36,397 nucleotides of DNA from Desulforegula conservatrix Mb1Pa (GCF_000426225.1 NZ_AUEY01000039.1:1-36397); one strand, 5' to 3'. Positions 1 to 9,487 are shown, numbered from the stretch's first letter. A program made the numbers and translations. The notes: generated by a model not told the origin, from the sequence alone.

Positions 1-2
1 CT

Positions 3-284
3 GGTTTCCAGCACGAACCCCATGTTACTGGAGGTGGTAAAGCAGCTGTAGAGCATCCATCCTTCAAATGGGTCAATATAATACTTGGTAACTTAAAAAA
101 TGCGCTCAAAGGTACTTATCATGCAATTAATCGCAAGCATGTTCCGCGGTACCTGGCAGAATTTCAGTACAGATTCAATCGCCGATATGATCTGCCGTCC
201 ATGATTCACAGACTGATTTATGTTGCTCTTAGGACTCCACCCATGCCATCAACCATGCTTTCTATGGCTGAAGCAGAGTGGTAA
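3..284 (+). CDS. IS1595-family (ISXO2-like) transposase, C-terminal part
   Basis: An open frame enters from the left border and stops at 282-284, giving 93 residues. The translation has the features of the C-terminal end of ISXO2-like DDE transposases: a His/Gly-rich start (GFQHEPHVTGGGKAA), then EHPSFKWVN, LGNLKNALKGTYHAI and an aromatic/basic stretch YLAEFQYRFNRRYDL. In this family the IS1595-type enzyme carries out cut-and-paste transposition, and the region seen here contains the last catalytic acidic/Asn-proximal part and the C-terminal helix. The 5' end lies outside the window, so it is unknown whether the gene is intact. I found no clear terminal inverted repeat in the ~260 bases that follow. 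The family call rests on pattern memory and is fairly secure; the subgroup is not. Confidence 0.8.
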   Translation, partial: GFQHEPHVTGGGKAAVEHPSFKWVNIILGNLKNALKGTYHAINRKHVPRYLAEFQYRFNRRYDLPSMIHRLIYVALRTPPMPSTMLSMAEAEW

Positions 285-546
285 TCAGATTGATTTTTAG
301 TCCTGTCATCCAAGTCTTCTAATTGGGGAATAGCAATAGTTTAATACCTGCTTAGTCCTTAAAAATAGCCATTTTGCATTCCTGGGGGCATAAAGCCGAG
401 TTTATAATCCAAACAACCGTTTAGAAAATCTTGTTTGCAATATGAATCCATGTTACAAAAAAATAACTACGATCACTATTGCTTGAATGGTTTTTTAAAT
501 AGCGAATTAATCTTCAAGTTTTTCGTTTTTAAATCCAGGGGAAAGT
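285..546. other. Intergenic stretch between transposase and TolC-like gene
   Basis: This 262-base AT-rich stretch should contain the right end of the insertion sequence and the promoter of the truncated outer-membrane gene. I see no convincing terminal inverted repeat, target duplication or promoter. A ribosome-binding sequence (AGGGGAAAG) lies just before the ATG at 547. Confidence 0.4.
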
Positions 547-1212
547 ATGCGGAAACTCATTTCGTTATTCCTTGTTATTCCGATGTTTTTCGGATTTCAA
601 AAAATTCCTGAATCCATGGCCGGAGAACGTCTTTCACTGAACAAGGCCATATCAATGGCGTATTCGGCCAGTCAGAGCATGAAAAAGACATCCGAGCAGC
701 TTGAGGGATCCATTCAGGCAGAAAAAAGCGTAAATGCTGATTTTCTACCCAAAGCAGAAGCTTCATATTCCCTCAGGCAGTATCAGGATGTCCCCTATGC
801 TCAGAACGGCGCCGTGATTCTGAAAAGAAGCGACAGAACCCATGCTGAATGGGGTGTCGGCCTGATACAGCCCCTTTTCACAGGATTCGCCCTTTCAAGC
901 AGGCTGGAGATCGCAAAACTTGGCACTGCAGCCATGGAAGAGGAAAGGGTGGCTACAAGGCTTAATGTAGTGGAAGGAGTGAAAAAGGCATACTATAATC
1001 TTCTTCTCACACGCAGGATTCTGGACGTTGCTGACGAAGCAGTGGAAAACCTGAAGGCCCACGAATCCGACGCTGCAAAATATTACGCCCAGGGCGTCAT
1101 TCCTTTGAACGATCTTCTAAAGACAAAGGTCGAGCTTGCCAATGCCATTCAGGAGAAAGAAAAGGCTGAGGCCGGAAGAAGAATGGCCGCCGCGTCCCTG
1201 CTCAAGCTCTAA
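547..1212 (+). pseudogene. TolC-like outer-membrane efflux protein, truncated
   Basis: The frame encodes 221 residues beginning with a signal peptide (basic start, hydrophobic core, about 25 residues ending near SMAG). After it comes a typical OEP/TolC N-terminal half: LSLNKAISMAYSAS, long amphipathic helices, the beta-strand segment around WGVGLIQPLFTGF, and the helical hairpin with KAYYNLLLTRRILDVADEAVENLKAHE and GVIPLNDLLKTKVELANA. Family members are about 420-480 residues with two such repeats; here the second OEP repeat is missing, because the frame stops just after AAASLLKL. The bases after the stop do not read as TolC in any frame I checked. A trimer built from this half alone is unlikely to form a working channel, so I call it a remnant. 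The nearby transposase end suggests rearrangement as the cause, which is an inference. Confidence 0.7.
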
Positions 1213-1373
1213 GGCTTGCGCACCAGATGAGAGTGTCGGCGGGTCTCTTTTTGGAAAAAGCTCCGCAAAAGCTTTATGGTTTATGATGCCTATATCAAAA
1301 AGTGGGAGCCAACACAAAAGCTCCAGCGAATTATTGTCTCTTTGAAATAGAATTTGGAATTATTCACTTCAAC

Positions 1374-1844
1374 TCAGATTGATCTGAATCGAATTGTAAT
1401 CCCCTTGATGAAATTTCTTAGAAACTGATCTCCGCAATCCTTGTAGTTTTTGTGCCCTTCTTTTCTGAAAAGCGCTGTGAGTTCTGATTTTGATACCTTC
1501 ATATCACTGAGTTCCATGATGTCCAGCATGTCCTCTTCCCTTAATTCCAGAGCAATTCTGAGTTTTTTAAGTATCGTATTGTTTGATAATTGGCTGGCCG
1601 GATTTTTCTCCTGGCCCTGTTTTGATTCGATTTTTCCCCTTCTTGAATAAATCAGGCCATTAAGAAAATACTCCATTATTATATCGCTGCATTCCACAAA
1701 CCCTGGCTCATCGTCTTTTTTAAGCAGGCGGACCAGCTCTGGTATAGGCATCTGGTAATCTGCCTGTTTGAATATCTCAATCATTGCGGAGTCATTAATA
1801 TTCAATGCGTATCTGACTCTTCTAAGTATGTCGTTGTTGATCAT
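1374..1844 (-). CDS. yehS: YehS-like DUF1456 protein
   Basis: 156 residues, the usual length of YehS/DUF1456 proteins. Two tandem copies of the family module are visible: residues 1-68 (NDILRRVRYALNINDSAMIEIF ... FVECSDIIMEYFLNGLI) and 88-150 (NTILKKLRIALELREEDMLDIM ... YKDCGDQFLRNFIKGI). Each has the leading N-x-I-L-[RK]-[RK]-[VL]-R-x-A-L motif and ends in a Cys/Asp-containing helix. The module is small, helical and soluble; its biochemical role is not established. The gene is divergent from metH across about 450 bases and stands alone. It starts with ATG, and AGGAAAA sits a few bases upstream. Family recognition is strong, function unknown. Confidence 0.88.
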   Translation of the reverse strand: MINNDILRRVRYALNINDSAMIEIFKQADYQMPIPELVRLLKKDDEPGFVECSDIIMEYFLNGLIYSRRGKIESKQGQEKNPASQLSNNTILKKLRIALELREEDMLDIMELSDMKVSKSELTALFRKEGHKNYKDCGDQFLRNFIKGITIRFRSI

Positions 1845-2290
1845 TGTTTTTCCTGTTTGGTATTTATTGAATAAGAATTAAATTTCTTATGCTTATTTTA
1901 TTAGAGAGTCTTTTGAAAGAGTTTCTCTTGGTTCAGTAAGCTAAAAGATAAGGCCACCTCTAAGACTGTCCTGATCAGTCGATGATATCAGATGGAATAA
2001 TAAAATATCATTTTTATTAATGGTAAAATGATATTTAGAGTCTTCTTCTTAATGTGTCAATTTGGCATTTTTTAGCGGATAAAATATTTTTATAAATGAT
2101 GCCCGGAATCGGAGTTTTATTCTGCGCTATCTGTATATGGCTTGGCAGGTATTCGGAATGTGTCTTTGAAGTGTTGGGTGGCCATAACCTTTTGCTTGAA
2201 ATTATTCCGAGGTTAATATATCCTATTATCTTGATATATTGAAGTTTAAATAAAAACAAATATTTATATATATAAAATGGAGTTTTGAAG
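1845..2290. other. Divergent yehS-metH intergenic region
   Basis: A very AT-rich 446-base region between divergent genes that must hold both promoters. I looked for a cobalamin or SAM riboswitch ahead of metH and saw no conserved B12-box-like or SAM-box-like core. The GGAG at 2279-2282 is the ribosome-binding site for metH and favours the ATG at 2291 over the in-frame TTG at 2285, which is only two bases from it. Confidence 0.4.
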
Positions 2291-5200
2291 ATGGATTTTC
2301 TTGAGGCTTTAAAAAAACAGGTGATAGTTCTGGACGGAGCAATGGGCACAATGATCCAGAATCTTGGGTTTGGAACTTCTGAGTTTGGCGGTGAGCAGTT
2401 TCAGATGCTGTCGGATCTTCTCAATTTTTCAAGACCTGATTCCCTTAAGGATATTCATATCGCCTATTTCAAAGCTGGATGCAATGCTGTCGAGACCAAT
2501 ACATTCGGGGCGAGTCCTCTTAGGCTGAAGGAATTTGATTTTTCCGGGATTGATACTTCAGCTTTTTACGCTGTTCCTGAAGGCTTTGATATTACGAAGA
2601 ATTCTTATGAAGATATGGCCTATCATTTGAGCAAAGCAGGATGTATTGCCGCCCGAAGGGCTGTTGAGGAATATTCAGCTCTTCCGGAATATGACGGTCG
2701 GCCTTTATTTGTTGTCGGTTCGATAGGGCCGTCGAATCATGTTCTAACCAGCACCAAGGCAGATCTTAAAATTTCTTTCTGGGAAGAAATCGAGGATAAT
2801 TTTTATCATCAGGTTTTGGGGCTTCTTGATGGCGGAGCGGATGTTCTTCTTTATGAAACCCAGCAGGACGCACTTGAACTGAAAGCAGCGGTTTCAGGCG
2901 GATTAAAGGCCATGAACGAAAAAGGAAAGAGAATTCCGATAATGGCCCAGATCACTGTCGATGCTTTTTCCAGAATGCAGATTTTCGGAACAGATGTTGT
3001 TGCCGCCCTTACTGCACTCCAGGGATGCGGAATAGACACTTTCGGAGTAAACTGTTCCATTGGTCCTGATTTAATGGAACCGACCGTTGAAAAATTATGC
3101 AGATTCAGCAGGATTCCTGTTTCTGTTCTTCCAAATGCGGGGATGCCGGAATCTGAAAACGGAAAAACTGTTTATAAGCTTCAGCCTGATGTGTTTGCGT
3201 CGTATCTGGAAAAATTCGTCACAAAATATGGAGTGAGCATTGTCGGAGGATGTTGCGGAACAACTCCAGCACATATAAAGGCAGCATGCGAGCTGCTGAA
3301 AAACGTAAAGCCAAAGGAGAGAACTCCTGTAAAGGGAACTTTTATCGCTGGGCCACAGAAGGCTGTTGAGCTTGACGGCTCCACTGGGCTTATACGAATT
3401 GGCGAGCGCCTGAATGTGCGTGGGTCAAAAAAAGTCAGGGAAGCAGTTGAAGGCGGCGCTGCATTAATAGATTTTGAAGCGCTCGAAGAGGTTGCTTCAG
3501 AGCAGATCAAGGATCTTGGCATATCAATTATAGATGTGTGCATGGATTCCAATGTCGTTGATACAAAAAAAGTTCTTCCAGAAGTCATAAAAGGCATGAC
3601 AGTTGATTTTGACGCAGCAATGTGCATCGACTCTTTTGACGTTGAGGCTCTTGTTGAGGCAGTAAAGGTCTATCCTGGGCGTCCGATCATAAATTCAATT
3701 TCACTGGAAGATCACGGAAATGGAAAGAGCAAGCTGGATGTTCTGGTTCCTGCGACCTCGTTCCATAACCCTGTTTATATTGCTCTTTGCGCTGATTCAG
3801 AAGGCCCTGCAACAACAGCTGAAGGTAAGGAAAAACTTGCTCGTCAAATTGTTGAAAAATGTGCCGTGTACGGCGTTGTGCCTGAACAGCTCATAATAGA
3901 TCTGAACGCATTCCCAATTGGTTCTGAGCCAGACCCGTCCATGAATTTTGCGCTTTCTTCCCTTGAGGGAGTTGCAAGGGTGAAGGCAATTCATCCTGAC
4001 CTAAGAACTTCGATGGGCGTCGGCAACCTTACAAACGGCCTTGCCAAGAAGCCATATATGAGGGTTGTTCTTACTTCAGTATTTCTTGCTGAAGCCAGAA
4101 AAAAGGGACTCGACGCAGCCATAGTCAATCCGAATCATTACGTGCCTGTTGAAACCCTTGATCCAGAAGACAGAGATCTTGCGCTTTCGATTATTTTCAA
4201 CAGGGACATGGACGCTTTTGCAAAGCTTGAGGAAAAGGCCGAGCTTAAAAAAGGCATAGTTACAGTTAAAAGAAGCAGTTACGAAGGATTTTCTCCAGAA
4301 GACGCCCTTTGCGAAAAGATAAAGGACGGATTTAAGGAAAGAACCAATGCTGTAATTGATGTGGATGGCTTCAACTATGAGTATCAGGACAAAATAATCG
4401 AAGATGCAGCAAAGGCAATCAAAACCGTGCCTCCGCTTGATCTCATAAATGATTATCTCATGAAAGCAATGCAGGAACTTGGAAACAAATTCGCTGCTGG
4501 CGAGGCTTCTCTGCCACATCTTCTAAAATCTGCGGATATTATGAAGCAGGTGATGGGATTTATAGAATTCTACATTAAGCAGAATGGCGGTGCTGCAACA
4601 TCAGCCAAAGGAACAATCGTGCTTGGAACAGTTCATCAGGATGTTCACAGCATTGGCAAGGATCTGGCAAAGACTCTTCTTGAGAATTACGGCTACAGGG
4701 TAATTGATCTTGGAGTTCAGGTTCCGCTTGCGTCATATATCGAGACAGCAAAGGCTGAAAACGCCACAGCAATAGGTATGAGCGCTCTTCTTGTCCAGAC
4801 TGCGAGCCATATGATCACTGTAGCAAAAATGATGAAGGAAGCTGGCCTTGATATTCCGGTTCTCATTGGAGGAGCTCCTATCAATCTGAGGCATGCGGCA
4901 ACAGTCGCAATGGCGGGAAAGGAATCTGAAACAGAAATAAAATCCGATGTTTTTTATTGCGCTTCTGCAATGGACTGCGTGAATGTTATGGAGTCTCTGA
5001 GCGGTGCAAGAAGGGATGAGTTTATAAAGAACAATAGGGAGCTGCTTCTTAAAAACCTTGTCAGGCAAAAGGAAAGGGATGAAAGAATAGAAAAGCAGGA
5101 GGCTACTCTTCCAAGAAGAACTGTCAGCTTTGACGATCATAATGCTCCTGAATTTGTTTCTGGTCCAAAGAGAATCGATATTGCCCTTAAATCGCTTGAG

Positions 5201-5863
5201 CTCGATGAAAAATCCCTTTTTTCCCTTAATTGGGCAATGGGGCCAGGGAAAGTGTCTTCTTTCAAGCCTGAGGATGCGCGAAAAGTAAAAGCGGATATGA
5301 TTGAAAAGGCAGACAAAAACGGCTGGATAACTCCAAGAGGAGCCTATGCAATATTGCCATGTGTCAGAAAAGGTTCGGAAATCATCATTTTTGATAAGGA
5401 AAACGACAAGGAACTGGGCAGAATTGCTTGTAACGATATGATTTCAGGAGACAGAAAAGAAGTTTTCTCCCTGGCTGACTATTACAAGGAGGGCGAGATC
5501 GACAGAATAGGTCTTCAGATTGTAACTGCAGGAATGGCATCAGCAGTTGCTGCAAAGGAACTGCGGGTAAAAGGCGATGAGGAATCAGCTTTTTTGCTTT
5601 ACGGACTTGCCGCGAGAACAGCCGAGGATCTTGCTGATGTTGTTCAGGAAATGATTATGAATGACGTCTGTATTGATAAAAAACGTGGTCAGAGATTCAG
5701 TCCTGGTTATCCAGGACTCAAGAATATTGAAAACAACAGGGTGATTTTTAATATCCTGAACGCAGCGGATCTTGGCGCGGTTATAACACCTGCATCCGCA
5801 TTTGAGCCTGTTGCAACAACTGCTGCTGTGGTGTGTTTTCATCCTGATGTCTGTTATTCATAG
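2291..5863 (+). CDS. metH: Cobalamin-dependent methionine synthase (5-methyltetrahydrofolate-homocysteine methyltransferase)
   Basis: 1190 residues, matching full-length MetH. It transfers the methyl group of 5-methyl-THF through cob(I)alamin to homocysteine. The modules appear in the usual order. The homocysteine/zinc barrel covers about residues 5-330, starting VLDGAMGTMIQ, with Zn-ligand Cys255 in VNCS and Cys321-Cys322 in GGCCGT. The pterin domain (about 350-620) opens with IRIGERLNVRGSKK. A helical cap (about 660-760) precedes the B12 Rossmann domain (about 770-900), where D784-x-H786-x-x-G gives the lower cobalt ligand, followed by SALLVQT and IGGAP. The C-terminal reactivation domain (about 940-1190) includes LFSLNWAMG, RGAYAILP and RFSPGYPG, so AdoMet-dependent reductive rescue is encoded in the same chain, unlike split forms. 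The start is ATG at 2291 because of the GGAG eight bases upstream. It is monocistronic, with a hairpin terminator following. Confidence 0.96.
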   Translation: MDFLEALKKQVIVLDGAMGTMIQNLGFGTSEFGGEQFQMLSDLLNFSRPDSLKDIHIAYFKAGCNAVETNTFGASPLRLKEFDFSGIDTSAFYAVPEGFDITKNSYEDMAYHLSKAGCIAARRAVEEYSALPEYDGRPLFVVGSIGPSNHVLTSTKADLKISFWEEIEDNFYHQVLGLLDGGADVLLYETQQDALELKAAVSGGLKAMNEKGKRIPIMAQITVDAFSRMQIFGTDVVAALTALQGCGIDTFGVNCSIGPDLMEPTVEKLCRFSRIPVSVLPNAGMPESENGKTVYKLQPDVFASYLEKFVTKYGVSIVGGCCGTTPAHIKAACELLKNVKPKERTPVKGTFIAGPQKAVELDGSTGLIRIGERLNVRGSKKVREAVEGGAALIDFEALEEVASEQIKDLGISIIDVCMDSNVVDTKKVLPEVIKGMTVDFDAAMCIDSFDVEALVEAVKVYPGRPIINSISLEDHGNGKSKLDVLVPATSFHNPVYIALCADSEGPATTAEGKEKLARQIVEKCAVYGVVPEQLIIDLNAFPIGSEPDPSMNFALSSLEGVARVKAIHPDLRTSMGVGNLTNGLAKKPYMRVVLTSVFLAEARKKGLDAAIVNPNHYVPVETLDPEDRDLALSIIFNRDMDAFAKLEEKAELKKGIVTVKRSSYEGFSPEDALCEKIKDGFKERTNAVIDVDGFNYEYQDKIIEDAAKAIKTVPPLDLINDYLMKAMQELGNKFAAGEASLPHLLKSADIMKQVMGFIEFYIKQNGGAATSAKGTIVLGTVHQDVHSIGKDLAKTLLENYGYRVIDLGVQVPLASYIETAKAENATAIGMSALLVQTASHMITVAKMMKEAGLDIPVLIGGAPINLRHAATVAMAGKESETEIKSDVFYCASAMDCVNVMESLSGARRDEFIKNNRELLLKNLVRQKERDERIEKQEATLPRRTVSFDDHNAPEFVSGPKRIDIALKSLELDEKSLFSLNWAMGPGKVSSFKPEDARKVKADMIEKADKNGWITPRGAYAILPCVRKGSEIIIFDKENDKELGRIACNDMISGDRKEVFSLADYYKEGEIDRIGLQIVTAGMASAVAAKELRVKGDEESAFLLYGLAARTAEDLADVVQEMIMNDVCIDKKRGQRFSPGYPGLKNIENNRVIFNILNAADLGAVITPASAFEPVATTAAVVCFHPDVCYS

Positions 5864-5897
5864 TCGTCCCATTCAGAAACTGTCAGATCAATAATAA

Positions 5898-5936
5898 TAC
5901 CGGAGCCCTTTTGAGTAAGGGGTTCCGGTATTTCTT
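5898..5936 (+). terminator. Rho-independent terminator after metH
   Basis: An 11-bp stem (5898-5908 with 5920-5930, one G-T pair) encloses an 11-base loop and is followed by a short T-rich tail (TTTCTTC). It lies 34 bases past the metH stop. The tail is imperfect, so strength is uncertain. Confidence 0.7.
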
Positions 5937-6374
5937 CATATCCATCCTCAATAATAACAAATGCCAATGCTTGAATGTGTATCGTAATATATTTTCTTGC
6001 TTTAAAAGCCAATGACCTTGGTTGTTAAATAAAGGACAGTAATCATGGAGTCCTGTCTTTCAAAAGTAAATAAATGAATCTTATTATGCGTTGGATACCC
6101 ATTGTTGCTTTGCCATAAAGAAATCATCGGTTTTGGAGCTCAGTGTTTTGTTTGATTTAAAAAACTCACTTATATTCAGCGTTTAATAAATATAATTAGG
6201 CGCTTTGTCTTTTGTGCATGGCAAATTACTCTTGGACTTTTTCAGCGCTTCATTATAAAAAAGAAAAGGTTGTTTTTACGGTTATAAATTCATTTTGAAA
6301 ATTAAAGATATAAGGATGCGGTCTGTCAGACAAGCTCATAATTCTGATAAAGGCTGTATGTGTGAGGAGGCAAT
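5937..6374. other. AT-rich intergenic region before the DUF3141 gene
   Basis: About 440 bases with no credible reading frame, repeat or RNA structure that I can recognise. The last bases hold a strong ribosome-binding site (GAGGAGG at 6363-6369) for the next gene. Confidence 0.4.
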
Positions 6375-8576
6375 ATGAATGTAGGTCTTGATGGGCTTAT
6401 ACCTTTTTCAGGTATAGCCAAGGAAGCTTATGACTATTTTCTGGATTCGGCCCAGCGCAGCATTCTGTTTATGGATGCTTTAAGGAAAAGAGGGAATACC
6501 TATATCCAGCATCTGGATGAACAGCAGCCACCTGTCCTTGTATTCAAATACGAAATCCTCATGGATGCACGGACATTTGAGAAGAATCCTGCAAACTATG
6601 CGCTGGCCAAAATCATCGATCGCCGAGCTCCTAAACCGGGCCAGAAAGGCACTTCAGAGAGGCGTTCGGATACAGTTGATGATTATCAGCCTGAGAGTCC
6701 AACAAAAAGACCCATAGTCATAATTGACCCCCGGGCTGGTCATGGTCCAGGAATTGGCGGAAGCAAGCAGGATTCAGAAATTGGTATGGCTCTTAGCCAT
6801 GGCCATCCTGTATATTTTATATTTTTCTATACAAATCCGATGCCGAATCAAACCCTTGCAGACGTTAAAAACGCCGAGGTCAAATTTTTGGAAGAAATCC
6901 GAAGGCGTCATCCTGCTGCACCTGCACCTGCCATCATGGGTAACTGCCAGGGTGGATGGGCATCAGCACTTCTTGCCGCGAGCAGGCCTGATCTTGCCGG
7001 GCCTCTTGTATTGAACGGTTCCCCCCTTTCTTATTGGTCAGGGGTCGACGGCAAGAATCCCATGAGGTACAAAGGCGGACTCCTCGGCGGTGTTTGGATG
7101 AACTCTTTATTGAGTGACCTTTCCGACGGGAAATTTGACGGGGCGAATCTGGTCATGAACATGGAGATGCTCAATCCTGCAAATACCAACTGGAAGAAGC
7201 TTTATAATGTATACGCTAATGTCGATACAGAAGAAGAGCGTTTTCTTGACTTTGAAAAATGGTGGGGCGGCTTTTTCTGGATGACCAAGGCCGAGATCCA
7301 CAAGATTGTAGACGGCCTTTTTATAGGCAATCATCTTGTAAAGGGTGATTTTACGCTTGATGACGGCGAGGTCATAAATCTTAAAAATTTTGGTCATCCT
7401 GTTGTTGTATTTGCATCAGAAGGCGATAATATTACTCCCCCTCAACAGGCTCTTAACTGGATTGTTCAAGTTTATGGAACTGTTGACGAGATCAAGAGAA
7501 ACCAGCAGGTCATTGTTTATATCATCCACCCCAAAATAGGCCATCTGGGGATTTTTGTAGCTTCTTCAATCGCAAAGAAAGAACAGAGCGAAATAATAGG
7601 CAGCGTCGAGATGATCAATTATCTGGCTCCTGGCCTCTATGAGATGATTATAGAGCATGATCCGAGCAAGCCTTGGCTCAATGATTATGAAGTTAAATTC
7701 GAGGAAAGAACCATCGCTGATTTGATGGCACTGGACGATGGATTTGGAGATGAAGATGCGTTTGGTCATGTTGCCGCTCTTTCAGAAATAAATGATAGTT
7801 TTTACAATGCATTTATCAGCCCTTTTGTAAAAGCAGTTACAAACCGTAATTCTGCTCTGGCTCTGAAGCTGCTTCATCCTTTGAGGGTTCAGAGGTATGT
7901 GGTGTCAGATGTTAATCCTTTCATGATACCAGTTGCCACTCTTGCTCCATACGTCAAGGAAAACAGGGGTGAAATAGGGGATCAGAATCGCTTCAGGCTG
8001 ATTGAGAAGGATATTTCGGATTTGATCGAAGAAAGCTGGAATCTTTATCGCGATTTGCGTGACATGAGGGATGAGGCGCTTTTTAAGGCAATATATACAA
8101 ATCCTCTGGTTACACTCATGATTCCGTCAAAGACACAGACTGCAACTGATGCGGTTGATGGCGTGCTTGCCGTTGCTTCTAGAAAAGACGATTTGAAAAA
8201 AGATAAGAAAAAATGGGGTCAGGCAATGGAGGATGGCGGTTATGCTGACGGACTTATACGGGTTCTCGCAGCCGTAATTGCCATAGACAAAACAATAGAG
8301 GAAATTGAGATTAAGGAAGCCGGGCAGATAATAAGGACAAGGCCTGAGTTCAGGGATATGACGATAGAGCAGTTCCGAGCTCTTGTGGCTGCGCAGTTCA
8401 GGATGATTCAGGTGGACAGCAAAAAGGCCCTTGCCGCACTTCCAAAACTTCTCAAGACTCCTGAAGAAAGAGCTGAAGCCATTAAATTTGCACATCAGGT
8501 TGCTGCGGCAGGCGGAAAAACTCCGGGAAAGCAGGAAAAAGAATTGATAGCAAAGATTGAAGCCATGCTTAAATAA
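6375..8576 (+). CDS. DUF3141 protein, PHA-synthase-like alpha/beta hydrolase
   Basis: 733 residues, in the usual size range of DUF3141 proteins, which are related to class I/II PhaC. The order is: a helical N-terminus with AQRSILFMDALRKRGNTYIQH; an alpha/beta-hydrolase core starting RPIVIIDPRAGHGPGIGG (about 115); a nucleophile elbow GNCQGG with Cys191 in place of Ser, as in PHA synthases; a lid-like insert rich in Trp; an acid in SEGD351NITPP; and a base in KIGH390LGIF. A long helical C-terminal extension (about 430-733) has no match I recognise and ends in a basic/Glu-rich tail. All three catalytic residues of a Cys-His-Asp triad are therefore visible. Whether it polymerises hydroxyacyl-CoA or hydrolyses another acyl substrate cannot be told from sequence. 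GAGGAGG precedes the ATG by five bases. A degenerate dispersed repeat begins just after the stop codon, ahead of a terminator. Confidence 0.88.
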   Translation: MNVGLDGLIPFSGIAKEAYDYFLDSAQRSILFMDALRKRGNTYIQHLDEQQPPVLVFKYEILMDARTFEKNPANYALAKIIDRRAPKPGQKGTSERRSDTVDDYQPESPTKRPIVIIDPRAGHGPGIGGSKQDSEIGMALSHGHPVYFIFFYTNPMPNQTLADVKNAEVKFLEEIRRRHPAAPAPAIMGNCQGGWASALLAASRPDLAGPLVLNGSPLSYWSGVDGKNPMRYKGGLLGGVWMNSLLSDLSDGKFDGANLVMNMEMLNPANTNWKKLYNVYANVDTEEERFLDFEKWWGGFFWMTKAEIHKIVDGLFIGNHLVKGDFTLDDGEVINLKNFGHPVVVFASEGDNITPPQQALNWIVQVYGTVDEIKRNQQVIVYIIHPKIGHLGIFVASSIAKKEQSEIIGSVEMINYLAPGLYEMIIEHDPSKPWLNDYEVKFEERTIADLMALDDGFGDEDAFGHVAALSEINDSFYNAFISPFVKAVTNRNSALALKLLHPLRVQRYVVSDVNPFMIPVATLAPYVKENRGEIGDQNRFRLIEKDISDLIEESWNLYRDLRDMRDEALFKAIYTNPLVTLMIPSKTQTATDAVDGVLAVASRKDDLKKDKKKWGQAMEDGGYADGLIRVLAAVIAIDKTIEEIEIKEAGQIIRTRPEFRDMTIEQFRALVAAQFRMIQVDSKKALAALPKLLKTPEERAEAIKFAHQVAAAGGKTPGKQEKELIAKIEAMLK

Positions 8577-8577
8577 G

Positions 8578-8640
8578 GTGGTCTCGCAAAAAGTCATAAA
8601 CGGCTTCAGCGTCATGCCGGACTTGGCTCCGCGCATGTCT
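8578..8640 (+). repeat. Dispersed MITE-like repeat, copy 1 (left end only)
   Basis: The stretch starts GGTCTCGCAAAAAGTC and runs through CGTCATGCCGGACTTG. It matches copy 3 (19821-19932) read on the opposite strand over about 50 bases, and matches the central part of copy 2 (14948-15052). The right half is lost. It begins two bases after the DUF3141 stop codon, between that gene and its terminator. Confidence 0.6.
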
Positions 8641-8713
8641 GATAAGGAATTATTCAAATGATGGTGCGCGTATTGTTTATATAGAGTTCTTGGATGCTTT
8701 AACTTTCAAATAG

Positions 8714-8746
8714 AAGCCCTTCGGGAATATCGAAGGGCTTTTTTGT
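8714..8746 (+). terminator. Rho-independent terminator after the DUF3141 gene
   Basis: A perfect 10-bp stem (AAGCCCTTCG at 8714-8723 with its complement at 8731-8740) has a 7-base loop and runs into TTTTTT. Textbook form, about 140 bases beyond the stop codon. Confidence 0.9.
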
Positions 8747-8881
8747 GCTATCAGAAATAGAGCTTTTGCTTTTTCCAATACGACGCATAAATTCATAATT
8801 CTTGATCATTTTTTTTGTTTGATATAAACGATGTTTTTATGGTGAGAAAATATTCTAAAATATGAATTCCTGGGAGGTAAT

Positions 8882-9487
8882 ATGAAGATGTTGAAGTCTG
8901 TAAAGAGTCTTTTTGTCATTCTTATTGTTGGCATGTTTTGCTCTGGGTATGTGTTTGCGGATGAAGTTACTGATTCAATAAATGAAGGACTCGAGCACTA
9001 CAAAAAAGGCAACCACGCCGAAGCAGTAAACAGCCTGAATTTTGCCTCTCAGAAGATAGCACAGCTTAAGGCTGAGAAGATAAAAACACTCCTTCCAAAG
9101 CCCCTTGACGGCTGGAAGGCAGAAGAGCCTTCTTCCCAGGCTTCAGGAGCGGCTGTTTTTGGTGGCGGAGTTTCAGCCGAAGGAAAGTACAGTAAAAAAG
9201 ATAAAGGTTCCGTTTCCGTAAAATTCGTAACGGATTCTCCAATGCTCCAGAGCATGATGATGCTCTTCAGCAATCCTATGTTTGCTACTTCTGATGGCGG
9301 TAAACTTGAAAAAATCAATAATCAGAAAGCCATTGTCAAATTTGATGCGGCAAACAAGAGCGGAAATATCAATATAGTCGTTGCAAACAAGATTCTCGTC
9401 ACAGTTGAAGGTAATGATATTACCCAGGACGATCTAATGGCTTATGCCAAGGCTGTAAACTACGACCAGCTTGCTGCTATGCCTTAG
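8882..9487 (+). CDS. Small exported protein of unknown function
   Basis: 201 residues. An N-terminal signal peptide is clear: KMLKSVKSL basic start, hydrophobic core FVILIVGMFC, and a likely cleavage after VFA near residue 26, giving a periplasmic product. The mature part opens with a short TPR-like helical pair (INEGLEHYKKGNHAEAVNSLNFASQKIAQLK), then LLPKPLDGWKAEE, a Gly/Ala-rich patch and a predicted beta-rich region (GKYSKKDKGSVSVKFVTDS ... KAIVKFDAANKSGNINIVVANKILVTVEG). I do not recognise a named family. A strong GGGAGG lies six bases before the ATG, and a terminator follows within 15 bases, so it is a single-gene unit. It might bind or sense an envelope component, but nothing in the sequence shows this. 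Confidence 0.8.
   Translation: MKMLKSVKSLFVILIVGMFCSGYVFADEVTDSINEGLEHYKKGNHAEAVNSLNFASQKIAQLKAEKIKTLLPKPLDGWKAEEPSSQASGAAVFGGGVSAEGKYSKKDKGSVSVKFVTDSPMLQSMMMLFSNPMFATSDGGKLEKINNQKAIVKFDAANKSGNINIVVANKILVTVEGNDITQDDLMAYAKAVNYDQLAAMP

Noticed and set aside
1136-1345. 69-residue open frame overlapping the end of the TolC remnant
   Set aside because: Out of frame with TolC, lacks a ribosome-binding site and is low-complexity in its first half; more likely repeat-derived DNA.
1845-2290. Possible cobalamin or SAM riboswitch ahead of metH
   Set aside because: I could not find the conserved core sequences or the expected paired elements, so no call is made.
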